Shown here piece by piece: positions 25,173 to 32,993 of a stretch of DNA of 64,000 nt; the stretch's first letter is position 1; each line of letters begins with the position of its first letter. A program made the translations under genes and the position numbers. Under the pieces are notes generated by a model, which saw only the letters and a program-made list of their open reading frames with translations, did not search any database and had not been told where the DNA came from. The DNA is from JABMNT01 sp048262655 (GTDB taxonomy: Bacteria; Pseudomonadota; Alphaproteobacteria; Rhodospirillales; Casp-alpha2), in contig JBLXEY010000001.1 of NCBI GenBank assembly GCA_048262655.1, positions 558,001 through 622,000 of the forward strand, in the 5' to 3' direction.

Positions 25173-25260
25173 GACAAAACCTCAAAGTGAAGAAAAGGGA
25201 AATTCATAGTCCAGGCGAGGTCATCACCTGGACTATGATCGTCATATACTGACTGGAAAG

Positions 25261-26235
25261 TTACTTCTTTTTCCAGGCACCGGTCGCAATAGCGATCTCT
25301 TCATGCTCTTTGTAGGTTTTCTCAGCCCAAGCTTTGTAAGGCTCTGGCCCGACGAAAACGAGGTCCGTTCCCTTGGCAGCAATTGCAGCCTGCAGTTCGG
25401 CGTCTTCTGTCGCTTGTTTGATGACACCTGCCCAATAGTCGATAATCTCTTTCGACGTTCCTTTTGGAGCAACGATACCGCGATCAAGCGCATAGACCAT
25501 GTCAACACCGAGCTCTTTCAAAGTCGGAAGGTCCGGCAAAAACGGTGACCGTTTTTCAGCAGCAATCGCGAACGCTTTCACAGAACCGCCTTCGATAAGC
25601 TTGCGGTTTGCAGCAACGTTAATGCCACCAAGATCAATCGCTCCAGACAGGAGTGCCTTGGTCCGTTGGGCCGTTCCATCATACGGTACGTACTTGAACT
25701 TCATTCCGGTTCTGGCTTCAAGAACTTGCCAATAGAACTGACTGGTCGATCCAAAGGTCGCACCCACGGTGTACTTGCCTGGAGCCGCCATGACAGCATC
25801 TTTAAATTCTGCAAAGTTATTCCAAGGCATCTTAGTTGATGCACCAACGATATCAGGTGTTGATGTCACCATAGCAATCGGCTCGAAGCCATTGTAATGG
25901 AAATCAATCCGTCCGTTGAGATAGCTTGTGAAAGCACTTTGGTGAATGGCGAACAATGTGCAACCGTCGGGTTTGGCAGCATGTGCAACCTTGGCACCCT
26001 TATTACCACCCTGACCACCGATCGTCACAACCTTCAATTTGGTTTTGACGTCAAGTTTTTGGATGGTTTTTTCAAACAGCGTGAACAAAATATGCGTTCC
26101 GCCGCCGGCGCCCCAGGGCACGATCAATTGGGCCGTATCACAAGATAGATCGGCAGCTCGCGCGGAATTAGGGGCAGTTGACATGCCAACTGCGGCGACA
26201 CCTGCGAGCAGGACTGATAGTAAAGTTTTTTTCAT
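25261..26235 (-). CDS. TTT periplasmic binding protein (TctC/Bug family), system 1
   Basis: This 324-residue protein has a signal peptide (MKKTLLSVLLAGVAAVGMST, cleavage after ARA). The mature N-terminus LIVPWGAGGGTHILFTLFE is the Bug-family ligand loop, and YVPYDGTAQRTKALLSGAIDLGGINV is the second signature. Bug proteins bind carboxylates such as tricarboxylates, aromatic acids or 2-oxo acids. It is first in an operon of six genes (tctC-tctB-tctA, two decarboxylase subunits, aldehyde dehydrogenase). The 204-base space to the divergent amidohydrolase-like gene contains a TGGTATACCA palindrome that could control both directions. Confidence 0.85.
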   Translation of the reverse strand: MKKTLLSVLLAGVAAVGMSTAPNSARAADLSCDTAQLIVPWGAGGGTHILFTLFEKTIQKLDVKTKLKVVTIGGQGGNKGAKVAHAAKPDGCTLFAIHQSAFTSYLNGRIDFHYNGFEPIAMVTSTPDIVGASTKMPWNNFAEFKDAVMAAPGKYTVGATFGSTSQFYWQVLEARTGMKFKYVPYDGTAQRTKALLSGAIDLGGINVAANRKLIEGGSVKAFAIAAEKRSPFLPDLPTLKELGVDMVYALDRGIVAPKGTSKEIIDYWAGVIKQATEDAELQAAIAAKGTDLVFVGPEPYKAWAEKTYKEHEEIAIATGAWKKK

Positions 26236-26352
26236 TTTATTCTCCCGGTTTAGTATGCCTGCTGCTTGTTAGAGGGTGCAGGCAATGATTCAAATCGTCT
26301 TACTTCAATCAGCATGCCAGAATTAAACCTAACTTGTCATGCATTGATCTCG

Positions 26353-26362
26353 TGGTATACCA
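26353..26362. promoter_or_regulatory. Palindrome TGGTATACCA, candidate FadR-type GntR operator (site 1)
   Basis: This is a perfect 10-base palindrome 78 bases before the TTG start of the gamma-glutamyltransferase-like gene and 118 bases before the divergent tctC of system 1. It fits the known FadR-subfamily consensus T-N-G-T-(N)-A-C-N-A. The same ten bases occur at 38797, and the two half-sites with a one-base centre at 35483, the latter before a FadR-type regulator gene. Neighbouring bases also look promoter-like (AT-rich). Confidence 0.6.
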
Positions 26363-26439
26363 TATTCAAAATTTTTTATGAATCCATACCTCTTTTTAAT
26401 TTTTCTAAAAAGAGCGTTTGTCCTTTGGAGTTAATCACT

Positions 26440-28035
26440 TTGCGCAATTTAGATTTACCTGGCAGATCCGTCGTACGGTCACGTAACGGGATGGCGGCAA
26501 CATCCCATGTTGTTTCAACAATGACCGCGGTTGATATCCTTAAAAAAGGTGGTAACGCGATGGATGCGGCGATTGCTGCTTGCGCGGTGCAATGTGTTGT
26601 CGAACCCGAATCAACAGGGATTGGTGGTGACAACTTCTGCCTGTATTCAGCAAATGGCGCGGAAACCCCTGTCGCATTTAACGGCTCTGGCCGGGCCCCT
26701 GCTGCGGCAACAGCAGCCTGGTATAAAGATCAAGGCATCACCGAAATTGAACGCCAGTCGCCCCATGCCGTAATTGTGCCAGGTGTTATTGATGCCTGGA
26801 CCCAGTTGAATCGTGATCATGGAAAAATGGAGCTCGCTGAATTGCTACAACCTGCCATTGATTTGGCAAAAAATGGTTATGCAATCACAGAAAGAGTCAG
26901 CGTTGACTGGCATTCACAATTCGACCTTCTCAATAACGACGCCAACGCCCGCAAACGCTTCTTGCCAGAGGGGCGTGCAATGGACCCGGGCGATGTCCAC
27001 CATCAGCCTGAACTTGCGGCGACACTGGAGAAAGTTGCCAAGTTCGGGCGTGATGCCTTTTATAAAGGAGAAGTTGCGGAAGATATGGTCAGCTACCTGC
27101 AAAGCTTGGGCGGCCTTCACACGATGGAAGACTTCGCCAACGCAAAAGGTGACTATGTCGAGCCAATCAAGACCCATTTCCGGGGTTATGATGTGTACGA
27201 ATGCCCCCCGAATGGTCAGGGTGTCATCGCACTTTTGATGTTAAACATAATATCGGGCTTTGATCCGGCTGATACACCCGCCGATTCGGTTGCCCGACTT
27301 CATCTCGAAATTGAAGCCAGTCGCTTGGCCTACCAGGATAGAAATGCTGTGCTTGCCGATCCCATGCAATCAGATGTGCCTGTTGAAGCCTTATTGTCTC
27401 AACACCATGCCGATGCCCTACGCGCTAAAATTGACCCGACAAAACGGCTTGCAGACTTACCAGCGGTTAATCTGCCGAAACATGAAGATACCGTCTACAT
27501 CAGTGTTGTCGACAAAGACCGCAATTGCTGCAGCTTCATCAACACCCTGTTCAGCAACTTCGGTAGTGGTCAGTTGGCGCCAAAATCTGGCGTCATGTTG
27601 ACCAACCGTGGGCAAGGTTTTGTTCTCGATCCAGACCACCCCAATTGTATCGCGCCCGGCAAAAGACCTTTGCACACAATCATCCCCGGAATGCTCGCAA
27701 AGGATGGCCGCGCCGTGATGCCGTTCGGCATTATGGGCGGACACTATCAATCACACGGGCACATGCATTTCCTGAGCCGCTTGCTTGAATACGGCGATAA
27801 CATTCAGGAAGCACAAGACCGCCCGCGGCTCTTCCCGGTTCCGGGATCCGATGAGGTCGAGTTTGAAAGCGGGTTTAGCGAAGACGTCCGGGCCGGTTTG
27901 ACGGCGCTGGGGCATAAACTTATTCATCCGGCAAAACCGGTCGGTGGTTCGCAAGCCATTATGATTGATTGGGAAAAAGGCGTACTTTCCGGTGGCTCAG
28001 ACCCCCGAAAAGACGGTGCTGCCATCGGCTATTAA
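26440..28035 (+). CDS. Gamma-glutamyltransferase-fold amidohydrolase, possible oxamate amidohydrolase (HpxW-like)
   Basis: This protein has 531 residues from a TTG at 26440 (GGAG 9 bases upstream); the frame before it, though open, lacks family sequence. It belongs to the Ntn-hydrolase GGT family: PGRSVVRSRNGMAATSH at the start, STGIGGDNF, and the self-cleavage site and nucleophile threonine in KHEDTVYISVVDKDRN, followed by INTLFSNFGSG and PGKRPLHTIIPGM. The D-T-V-Y-I-S-V-V-D form differs from the T-T-H-x-S of classical GGTs and resembles, as I recall, HpxW-type oxamate amidohydrolases. No signal peptide is visible. The adjacent oxalate genes and shared operator would fit oxamate-to-oxalate conversion. 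Confidence 0.7.
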   Translation: MRNLDLPGRSVVRSRNGMAATSHVVSTMTAVDILKKGGNAMDAAIAACAVQCVVEPESTGIGGDNFCLYSANGAETPVAFNGSGRAPAAATAAWYKDQGITEIERQSPHAVIVPGVIDAWTQLNRDHGKMELAELLQPAIDLAKNGYAITERVSVDWHSQFDLLNNDANARKRFLPEGRAMDPGDVHHQPELAATLEKVAKFGRDAFYKGEVAEDMVSYLQSLGGLHTMEDFANAKGDYVEPIKTHFRGYDVYECPPNGQGVIALLMLNIISGFDPADTPADSVARLHLEIEASRLAYQDRNAVLADPMQSDVPVEALLSQHHADALRAKIDPTKRLADLPAVNLPKHEDTVYISVVDKDRNCCSFINTLFSNFGSGQLAPKSGVMLTNRGQGFVLDPDHPNCIAPGKRPLHTIIPGMLAKDGRAVMPFGIMGGHYQSHGHMHFLSRLLEYGDNIQEAQDRPRLFPVPGSDEVEFESGFSEDVRAGLTALGHKLIHPAKPVGGSQAIMIDWEKGVLSGGSDPRKDGAAIGY

Positions 28036-28050
28036 AAGCCTTATGCCGCA

Positions 28051-28914
28051 TTAGTGCGCGAAGAGAATCGGCAGTTCTGTATTCTCAATCACGTATTGGG
28101 TCACACCGCCCAGGATCAGCTCGCGATTGCGATTGTGTCCAAATGCTCCCATGAGCAGACAATCGGCGCCGATCTCTTGGCAGCGGGCAAGCAACGGCCC
28201 ACCGACGTCATGATTGGATGTATTGAACCCCTGAACATCCGGCTCAATATTGTGCCAGCGCAGGTGATCGACCAAATCATCTGCCCCAAGGGCCTGCGGC
28301 TCACCTGTTTCAGCGGTCAGCAGAGTTACTTTTTTCGCCGTGCATAAAAGAGGCATGGCCAATGCAACGGCTCGCGCCGCTTCAGCACTACCGCTCCAAG
28401 CGACAGCTATATGATCACTAATTTGCGTCGCAGGCGCGGGCGGTGCCATCAGTACAAGCTTACCGGTTTCCATCAGGGCCGATTCCAGTGTGTTAGCGCC
28501 CAAGCGGCTTTCATTCTCCGGCTTCGGGACAACAATCAAGTCAGTCAAGCGCCCTCGGCGTGCGATCACAGCCGCTTGCTTTCCCGTTTCTTCGCGCCAG
28601 GATGCGGTCATTCGGTTGCCAGGCGATGGCGGTTTATCAAGAATGGTTAATTTATTTCGTGTGCAATAGTCGGTGAATAAGACGCGGTAATGATCTTCCT
28701 CGTCTTTTGCAGTGGTTATCGCAGACTGAAGGATTGTTTCTCGCATTTTACCAGATATCAACGTGCCGAAAGGAAGATAGTCTTCGGGCCGCGCCTGCGC
28801 ATGAACCGCCTGAATATGTGCGCCGGACCGAGATGCAATTAACCGCGCATAGTCCAGCACAAGTTCACCCCTGCCATCTCCGCGGATAGGCACAAGTATG
28901 GATTTGATCTCCAT
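28051..28914 (-). CDS. Universal stress protein, two Usp domains
   Basis: This 287-residue protein contains two UspA folds. The first begins KSILVPIRGDGRGELVLDYARLIA; the second begins SDHIAVAWSGSAEAARAVALAMPLL and ends with the ATP-binding G-x-x-G-x(8-9)-G-T/S pattern in LMGAFGHNRNRELILGGVTQYVIENTELPIL. It probably acts as a cytoplasmic nucleotide-binding stress protein. It lies downstream of fhs, separated by 65 bases that contain a GC-rich inverted repeat. It may be in the oxalate operon or expressed on its own. Confidence 0.85.
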   Translation of the reverse strand: MEIKSILVPIRGDGRGELVLDYARLIASRSGAHIQAVHAQARPEDYLPFGTLISGKMRETILQSAITTAKDEEDHYRVLFTDYCTRNKLTILDKPPSPGNRMTASWREETGKQAAVIARRGRLTDLIVVPKPENESRLGANTLESALMETGKLVLMAPPAPATQISDHIAVAWSGSAEAARAVALAMPLLCTAKKVTLLTAETGEPQALGADDLVDHLRWHNIEPDVQGFNTSNHDVGGPLLARCQEIGADCLLMGAFGHNRNRELILGGVTQYVIENTELPILFAH

Positions 28915-28932
28915 ATGTCATCTCCCTGTGTT

Positions 28933-28960
28933 GCCGCGGCACCTCCCAGGTAACCGCGGC
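28933..28960 (-). terminator. GC-rich inverted repeat between fhs and usp
   Basis: GCCGCGG (28933-28939) and CCGCGGC (28954-28960) are perfectly complementary with a 14-base loop. On the minus strand it follows the fhs stop by about 20 bases and precedes the usp start. There is no strong T-run, so it may only attenuate or stabilise the transcript rather than terminate it fully. Confidence 0.3.
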
Positions 28961-28979
28961 TAGGTAAAATTCGATGCTC

Positions 28980-30650
28980 TTAGAACAGGCCTTCAACCTG
29001 CCCATCTTTGTTTAACATGATCGAATCCGCAGATGGGATGCGTGGCAGTCCCGGCATCGTCATGATCTCTCCTGTAACGACGACAATAAACTCTGCCCCG
29101 GCAGACAAACGAACTTCACGTACGTTAATGCTATGCCCGCTCGGTGCCCCTTTTGCATTCGGGTCCGTTGAAAAACTATATTGCGTTTTCGCCATACAGA
29201 TTGGGAATTTGCCGAAACCATTTTTCTCGAAGTCTTTCAGCATGTTCATCGCTTTGCCTTCGACAGTCACTTCTTTTGCGCCATAAAGCTTCTTGGCTAC
29301 GGTCTCGATTTTTTCGAGCAACGGCATGCTGTCCGGATAAAGTGTCTTGAACTTGGATTTCTTGTCACACAACTTAACCACGTGCTTGGCTAGGTCGACG
29401 GTCCCTTTGGAACCATCTGCCCAGTGCGAAGCGACAATGGCTTCTGCACCCAGTTTTTTCGCTGTGTCGCGGACCATCTTAAGTTCTTTCGCTGTATCAG
29501 CGCTAAACTGGTTAATCGCGACGACAACGGGCACGCCGAACGATTTAACGTTCTTGATGTGACGCGCGAGGTTTGAGCACCCTTCCTTAACAGCTTTAAC
29601 ATTTTCTTTTCCAAGGGCCTCCTTGGCGACGCCGCCGTGCATTTTCAAGGCCCGAACGGTTGCCACGATAACGGTGGCAGCAGGTTCAAGACCGGCTTTG
29701 CGACACTTGATATCGAAGAACTTCTCAGCCCCCAGATCGGCGCCAAAACCCGCTTCCGTAACCACATAGTCGGCAAGCTTCAAAGCCGTCTTTGTTGCCA
29801 TTACCGAGTTACATCCGTGCGCAATGTTTGCAAATGGTCCGCCATGAATAAAGGCCGGGTTATTTTCAAGCGTCTGCACCAAATTCGGCATCAAGGCGTC
29901 TTTGAGCAGAACCGAAATCGGACCATCCGCCTTCAATTCGCGTGCCCGAATGGGCTTCCGTTCGCGTGTATAACCAATGACGATGTTGCCAACGCGCTTG
30001 GTTAAATCCTTGAGGTCAGTCGCCAGACAGAAGATTGCCATAATCTCCGAAGCAACTGTAATGTCAAAACCGTCTTCACGCGGGAAACCGTTGGCAATCC
30101 CGCCCAGGTTGGCGTTGATCTGACGCAAGGCCCGGTCATTCATATCGACAACACGCTTCCATGTAATTCGGCGTGAATCAATTCCCAGCTTGTTACCCCA
30201 GTAGATGTGATTATCAATCAATGCCGACAAAAGATTGTGTGCGATACCAATGGCATGGAAATCACCTGTAAAATGCAGGTTAATGTCTTCCATCGGCACC
30301 ACTTGCGCGTAACCACCACCTGCGGCTCCGCCCTTCATGCCAAAGCATGGCCCCAATGAGGGCTCTCGAATACAAATCGTCGCCTTTTTGCCAATTTTAT
30401 TAAGGCCATCGCCAAGCCCAACGGTTGTTGTTGTCTTGCCTTCACCCGCTGGCGTCGGGGTGATCGCAGTCACCAATATCAATTTGCCATTTGGTTTACG
30501 ATTTAATTTCTTGATGAAATCGTAATTCAACTTTGCCTTGTCCGGACCGTATTGCAAAAGCGCATCTTGCGGGATGTCGAGCTTTGCGCCGATTTCGGCG
30601 ATTGGCTTCATTTTAGCTTCGCGGGCAATTTCAATATCACTCATAGGCAT
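28980..30650 (-). CDS. fhs: Formate-tetrahydrofolate ligase
   Basis: This 556-residue cytoplasmic enzyme makes 10-formyl-THF from formate, THF and ATP. It has the P-loop ITPTPAGEGKTTTTVGLGDGL near residue 65, GGAAGGGYAQVVPMEDINLHFTGD and the conserved C-terminal GEIMTMPGLPRIPSADSI. The length matches the family. GGGAG precedes the ATG. It is the last biosynthetic gene of the regulator-oxc-frc-formyltransferase operon. Formate is released from oxalate through Frc/Oxc, and Fhs would capture it for one-carbon metabolism. Confidence 0.95.
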   Translation of the reverse strand: MPMSDIEIAREAKMKPIAEIGAKLDIPQDALLQYGPDKAKLNYDFIKKLNRKPNGKLILVTAITPTPAGEGKTTTTVGLGDGLNKIGKKATICIREPSLGPCFGMKGGAAGGGYAQVVPMEDINLHFTGDFHAIGIAHNLLSALIDNHIYWGNKLGIDSRRITWKRVVDMNDRALRQINANLGGIANGFPREDGFDITVASEIMAIFCLATDLKDLTKRVGNIVIGYTRERKPIRARELKADGPISVLLKDALMPNLVQTLENNPAFIHGGPFANIAHGCNSVMATKTALKLADYVVTEAGFGADLGAEKFFDIKCRKAGLEPAATVIVATVRALKMHGGVAKEALGKENVKAVKEGCSNLARHIKNVKSFGVPVVVAINQFSADTAKELKMVRDTAKKLGAEAIVASHWADGSKGTVDLAKHVVKLCDKKSKFKTLYPDSMPLLEKIETVAKKLYGAKEVTVEGKAMNMLKDFEKNGFGKFPICMAKTQYSFSTDPNAKGAPSGHSINVREVRLSAGAEFIVVVTGEIMTMPGLPRIPSADSIMLNKDGQVEGLF

Positions 30651-30740
30651 AGTGGGCTCCCTTTAATAGATCGAATTTGTTCTTACTGAGCCTAAAAGCC
30701 CAGAGTTGCTAACGAACGGAAAGCAGTTCAGAAACTCTGC

Positions 30741-31658
30741 CTACTTCCCAAATACGGCACCTGCTGACAGGTTGGTTTTTGCGACAAAATCTGACGAGGA
30801 AATTTTCTTATCATCATGCGGTTTGACGCGTTTAATCAAAATTCCGCCATCCTGCGTAGCGACTGTAATCCCATCGTCAGATACAGCTGTGATTTCACCC
30901 GGCGCACCGGAAGCATCGGTTTTTGCACAATCAAAGATTTTCAGTTCATCACCGTCGAACGTTGTCCAAGCTCCGGGTTGCGGGTTGGTGCCGCGGATCA
31001 GGTTGTAAACTTCGTCAACAGGCTTTGACCAATCGATTTCAGCATCAGCTTTTCGGCACCAGCTTTCATAAGTTGCCTGAGATTCATCCTGGACAATGCG
31101 CGGCGGGTTGCCGGCCTTAACCAACTCAATTGCTTCTAAGGTCGCGGCAATCCCAAGCGGAAAAATCTTTTCAAAGTAGACCGTTCCCAACGTGTCATCG
31201 GGTCCAATATCAATGTGCTTTTGCAAAAGAATTTCACCTTCATCCAATCCGTCATCAGGCCAGAAGAACGTTAATCCAGACTTCGTTGCGCCACCGATAA
31301 TCGGCCAATTGATAGAGCTTGGTCCCCGATGTTTTGGCAGTAAGGAAGGATGAAAACAAATGGACCCATGGGTCGGAATATCGCGTGCTTCTTCCGGCAC
31401 AAAAATAATGACGTAAGCCATGACACACAGGTCAGACTTCAATGCCCGCATTTCATCAAGAATATCTTTATCTTTGAAATTGGCGGGTTGATAAACCGGC
31501 AACCCCTTTTCCAGGGCAAAGTCCTTGATCGGGTCTGTTGGTTTACCTTCTTTGTCCGGGGCGCAATAGACGGCGACGACTTCGTCTTCGCCTTTTTCCA
31601 AGATTGCTTCCAGTGCTGATTTTCCAAAGGCCTGCTGGCCCATGACGATCAATCGCAT
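30741..31658 (-). CDS. Stand-alone ALDH1L-type formyl-THF hydrolase/formyltransferase domain protein
   Basis: This 305-residue protein starts IVMGQQAFGKSALEAILE and has the formyltransferase core SICFHPSLLPKHRGPSSINW (catalytic histidine) and TFFWPDDGLDEGEILLQK (catalytic aspartate), followed by a C-terminal formyl-transferase domain with INW-like EIDWSKPVDEVYNLIRGTNPQPGAW. These are much closer to the N-terminal hydrolase half of animal 10-formyl-THF dehydrogenase (ALDH1L) than to methionyl-tRNA formyltransferase, but no carrier or aldehyde dehydrogenase domain follows. It sits between frc and fhs. It could hydrolyse 10-formyl-THF or move a formyl group between CoA and THF; this is unproven. 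Confidence 0.75.
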   Translation of the reverse strand: MRLIVMGQQAFGKSALEAILEKGEDEVVAVYCAPDKEGKPTDPIKDFALEKGLPVYQPANFKDKDILDEMRALKSDLCVMAYVIIFVPEEARDIPTHGSICFHPSLLPKHRGPSSINWPIIGGATKSGLTFFWPDDGLDEGEILLQKHIDIGPDDTLGTVYFEKIFPLGIAATLEAIELVKAGNPPRIVQDESQATYESWCRKADAEIDWSKPVDEVYNLIRGTNPQPGAWTTFDGDELKIFDCAKTDASGAPGEITAVSDDGITVATQDGGILIKRVKPHDDKKISSSDFVAKTNLSAGAVFGK

Positions 31659-31699
31659 CGCCGTTACTCCCTTTTTAAATACGCTTTAAATACGCTCTG

Positions 31700-32947
31700 T
31701 TAAACAGCGCCAATTTCTTTTGCCTCGGCCACTTCCTCATCGGACATTCCCAAGACAGTTTTTAATATCTCATCCGTGTGCTCCCCCAATAACGGCGAAC
31801 GCACGACATCAGATGGTGAATCAGATAGCTTAATCGGATTGCCCACGGTTAAGTAATTGCCGCGCTCTGGATGTTCGACATCAACAACTGTTCCCGTTTT
31901 TCGAAGTGAATCATCTTCCGTTATTTCCTTCATGCTAAGGATCGGCCCAACCGGAATATTCAAAGGGTTACAGATATCCATGACTTCGAATTTGGTCTTC
32001 GTCATGGTCCAATCTTCGATCGCACCGAACACCTGATTCAAACGTGGTAATCGATCTTCCGGCTTTGCAAAATCCGGGTCTTCTTTCCATTCCGGCTTAC
32101 CGATGACATCGCAGATATTTTTCCAGACAGCTGCCTGCGTGATAAAATACGTGTAAGCGTCAGGGTCGGTCTCCCACCCCTTGCACTTCAGAATACGGCC
32201 GGGCTGGCCGCCACCGGAATCATTGCCGGCGCGCGGTGTGGCTTCGCCAAACGGTATGCCTTCGCCAAACTGCGAGTATTCTTTCAAGGGGCCATGCTCA
32301 AGGCGCTGCTGATCACGCAGCTTTACCCGGCACAGATTCAGCACACTATCCTGCATGGCACATTCAACGCGCTGTCCTTTTCCAGAATGAGTGCGATGGA
32401 AAAGCGCAGTAACAATTCCCAATGCAAGGTGCAGTCCTGTACCCGAATCGCCAATCTGGGCACCCGTCACGTAAGGCTTTCCGCCAAACTCACCAGTTGT
32501 CGAGGCGGAACCACCCGCACATTGTGCGACGTTCTCATAAACCTTACATTCCGCGTAGGGGCCGGGGCCGAAGCCTTTTACAGACGCATAAATCATACGG
32601 GGGTTCAGTTCCTGAATTCGGTCCCAACCAAAACCCATACGATCCAAGGCACCGGGGGCAAAGTTTTCGACCATGACGTCACATTCCTGGATCAGTCGGG
32701 TGAAAATTTCTTTACCTTTATCGGCCTTGGTATTGAGGGTGACACTCCTCTTATTATGGTTCAGCATCGTGAAATAGAGACTATCGACATCCGGTATATC
32801 GCGGAGTTGTCCCCGTGTCGCATCGCCGACACCCGGCCGTTCAACCTTAATCACATCGGCTCCAAACCAGGCTAACAGCTGTGTACATGTCGGCCCCGAT
32901 TGAACGTGGGTCATATCGAGAATTTTAACACCTTCTAGAGCTTTCAT
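31700..32947 (-). CDS. frc: Formyl-CoA:oxalate CoA-transferase
   Basis: This 415-residue class III CoA-transferase exchanges CoA between formyl-CoA and oxalate. It carries GVKILDMTHVQSGPTCTQLLAWFGADVIKVE at the start, the catalytic aspartate in GAQIGDSGTGLHL near residue 169, and the flexible glycine loop NDSGGGQPGR. The length matches Frc of Oxalobacter and E. coli. AGGAGCAGCTC precedes the ATG. It follows oxc directly in the operon, the standard pair for oxalate breakdown, so oxalate is favoured over other substrates of this family. Confidence 0.92.
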   Translation of the reverse strand: MKALEGVKILDMTHVQSGPTCTQLLAWFGADVIKVERPGVGDATRGQLRDIPDVDSLYFTMLNHNKRSVTLNTKADKGKEIFTRLIQECDVMVENFAPGALDRMGFGWDRIQELNPRMIYASVKGFGPGPYAECKVYENVAQCAGGSASTTGEFGGKPYVTGAQIGDSGTGLHLALGIVTALFHRTHSGKGQRVECAMQDSVLNLCRVKLRDQQRLEHGPLKEYSQFGEGIPFGEATPRAGNDSGGGQPGRILKCKGWETDPDAYTYFITQAAVWKNICDVIGKPEWKEDPDFAKPEDRLPRLNQVFGAIEDWTMTKTKFEVMDICNPLNIPVGPILSMKEITEDDSLRKTGTVVDVEHPERGNYLTVGNPIKLSDSPSDVVRSPLLGEHTDEILKTVLGMSDEEVAEAKEIGAV

Positions 32948-32993
32948 GAGCTGCTCCTGTTGTTGAGAATTGAGAGTTTGGGAGAGACGGTCA

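Noticed and set aside
32294..32875. Open frame of 193 codons on the plus strand inside frc
   Set aside because: Antisense shadow of frc with no ribosome binding site or domain.
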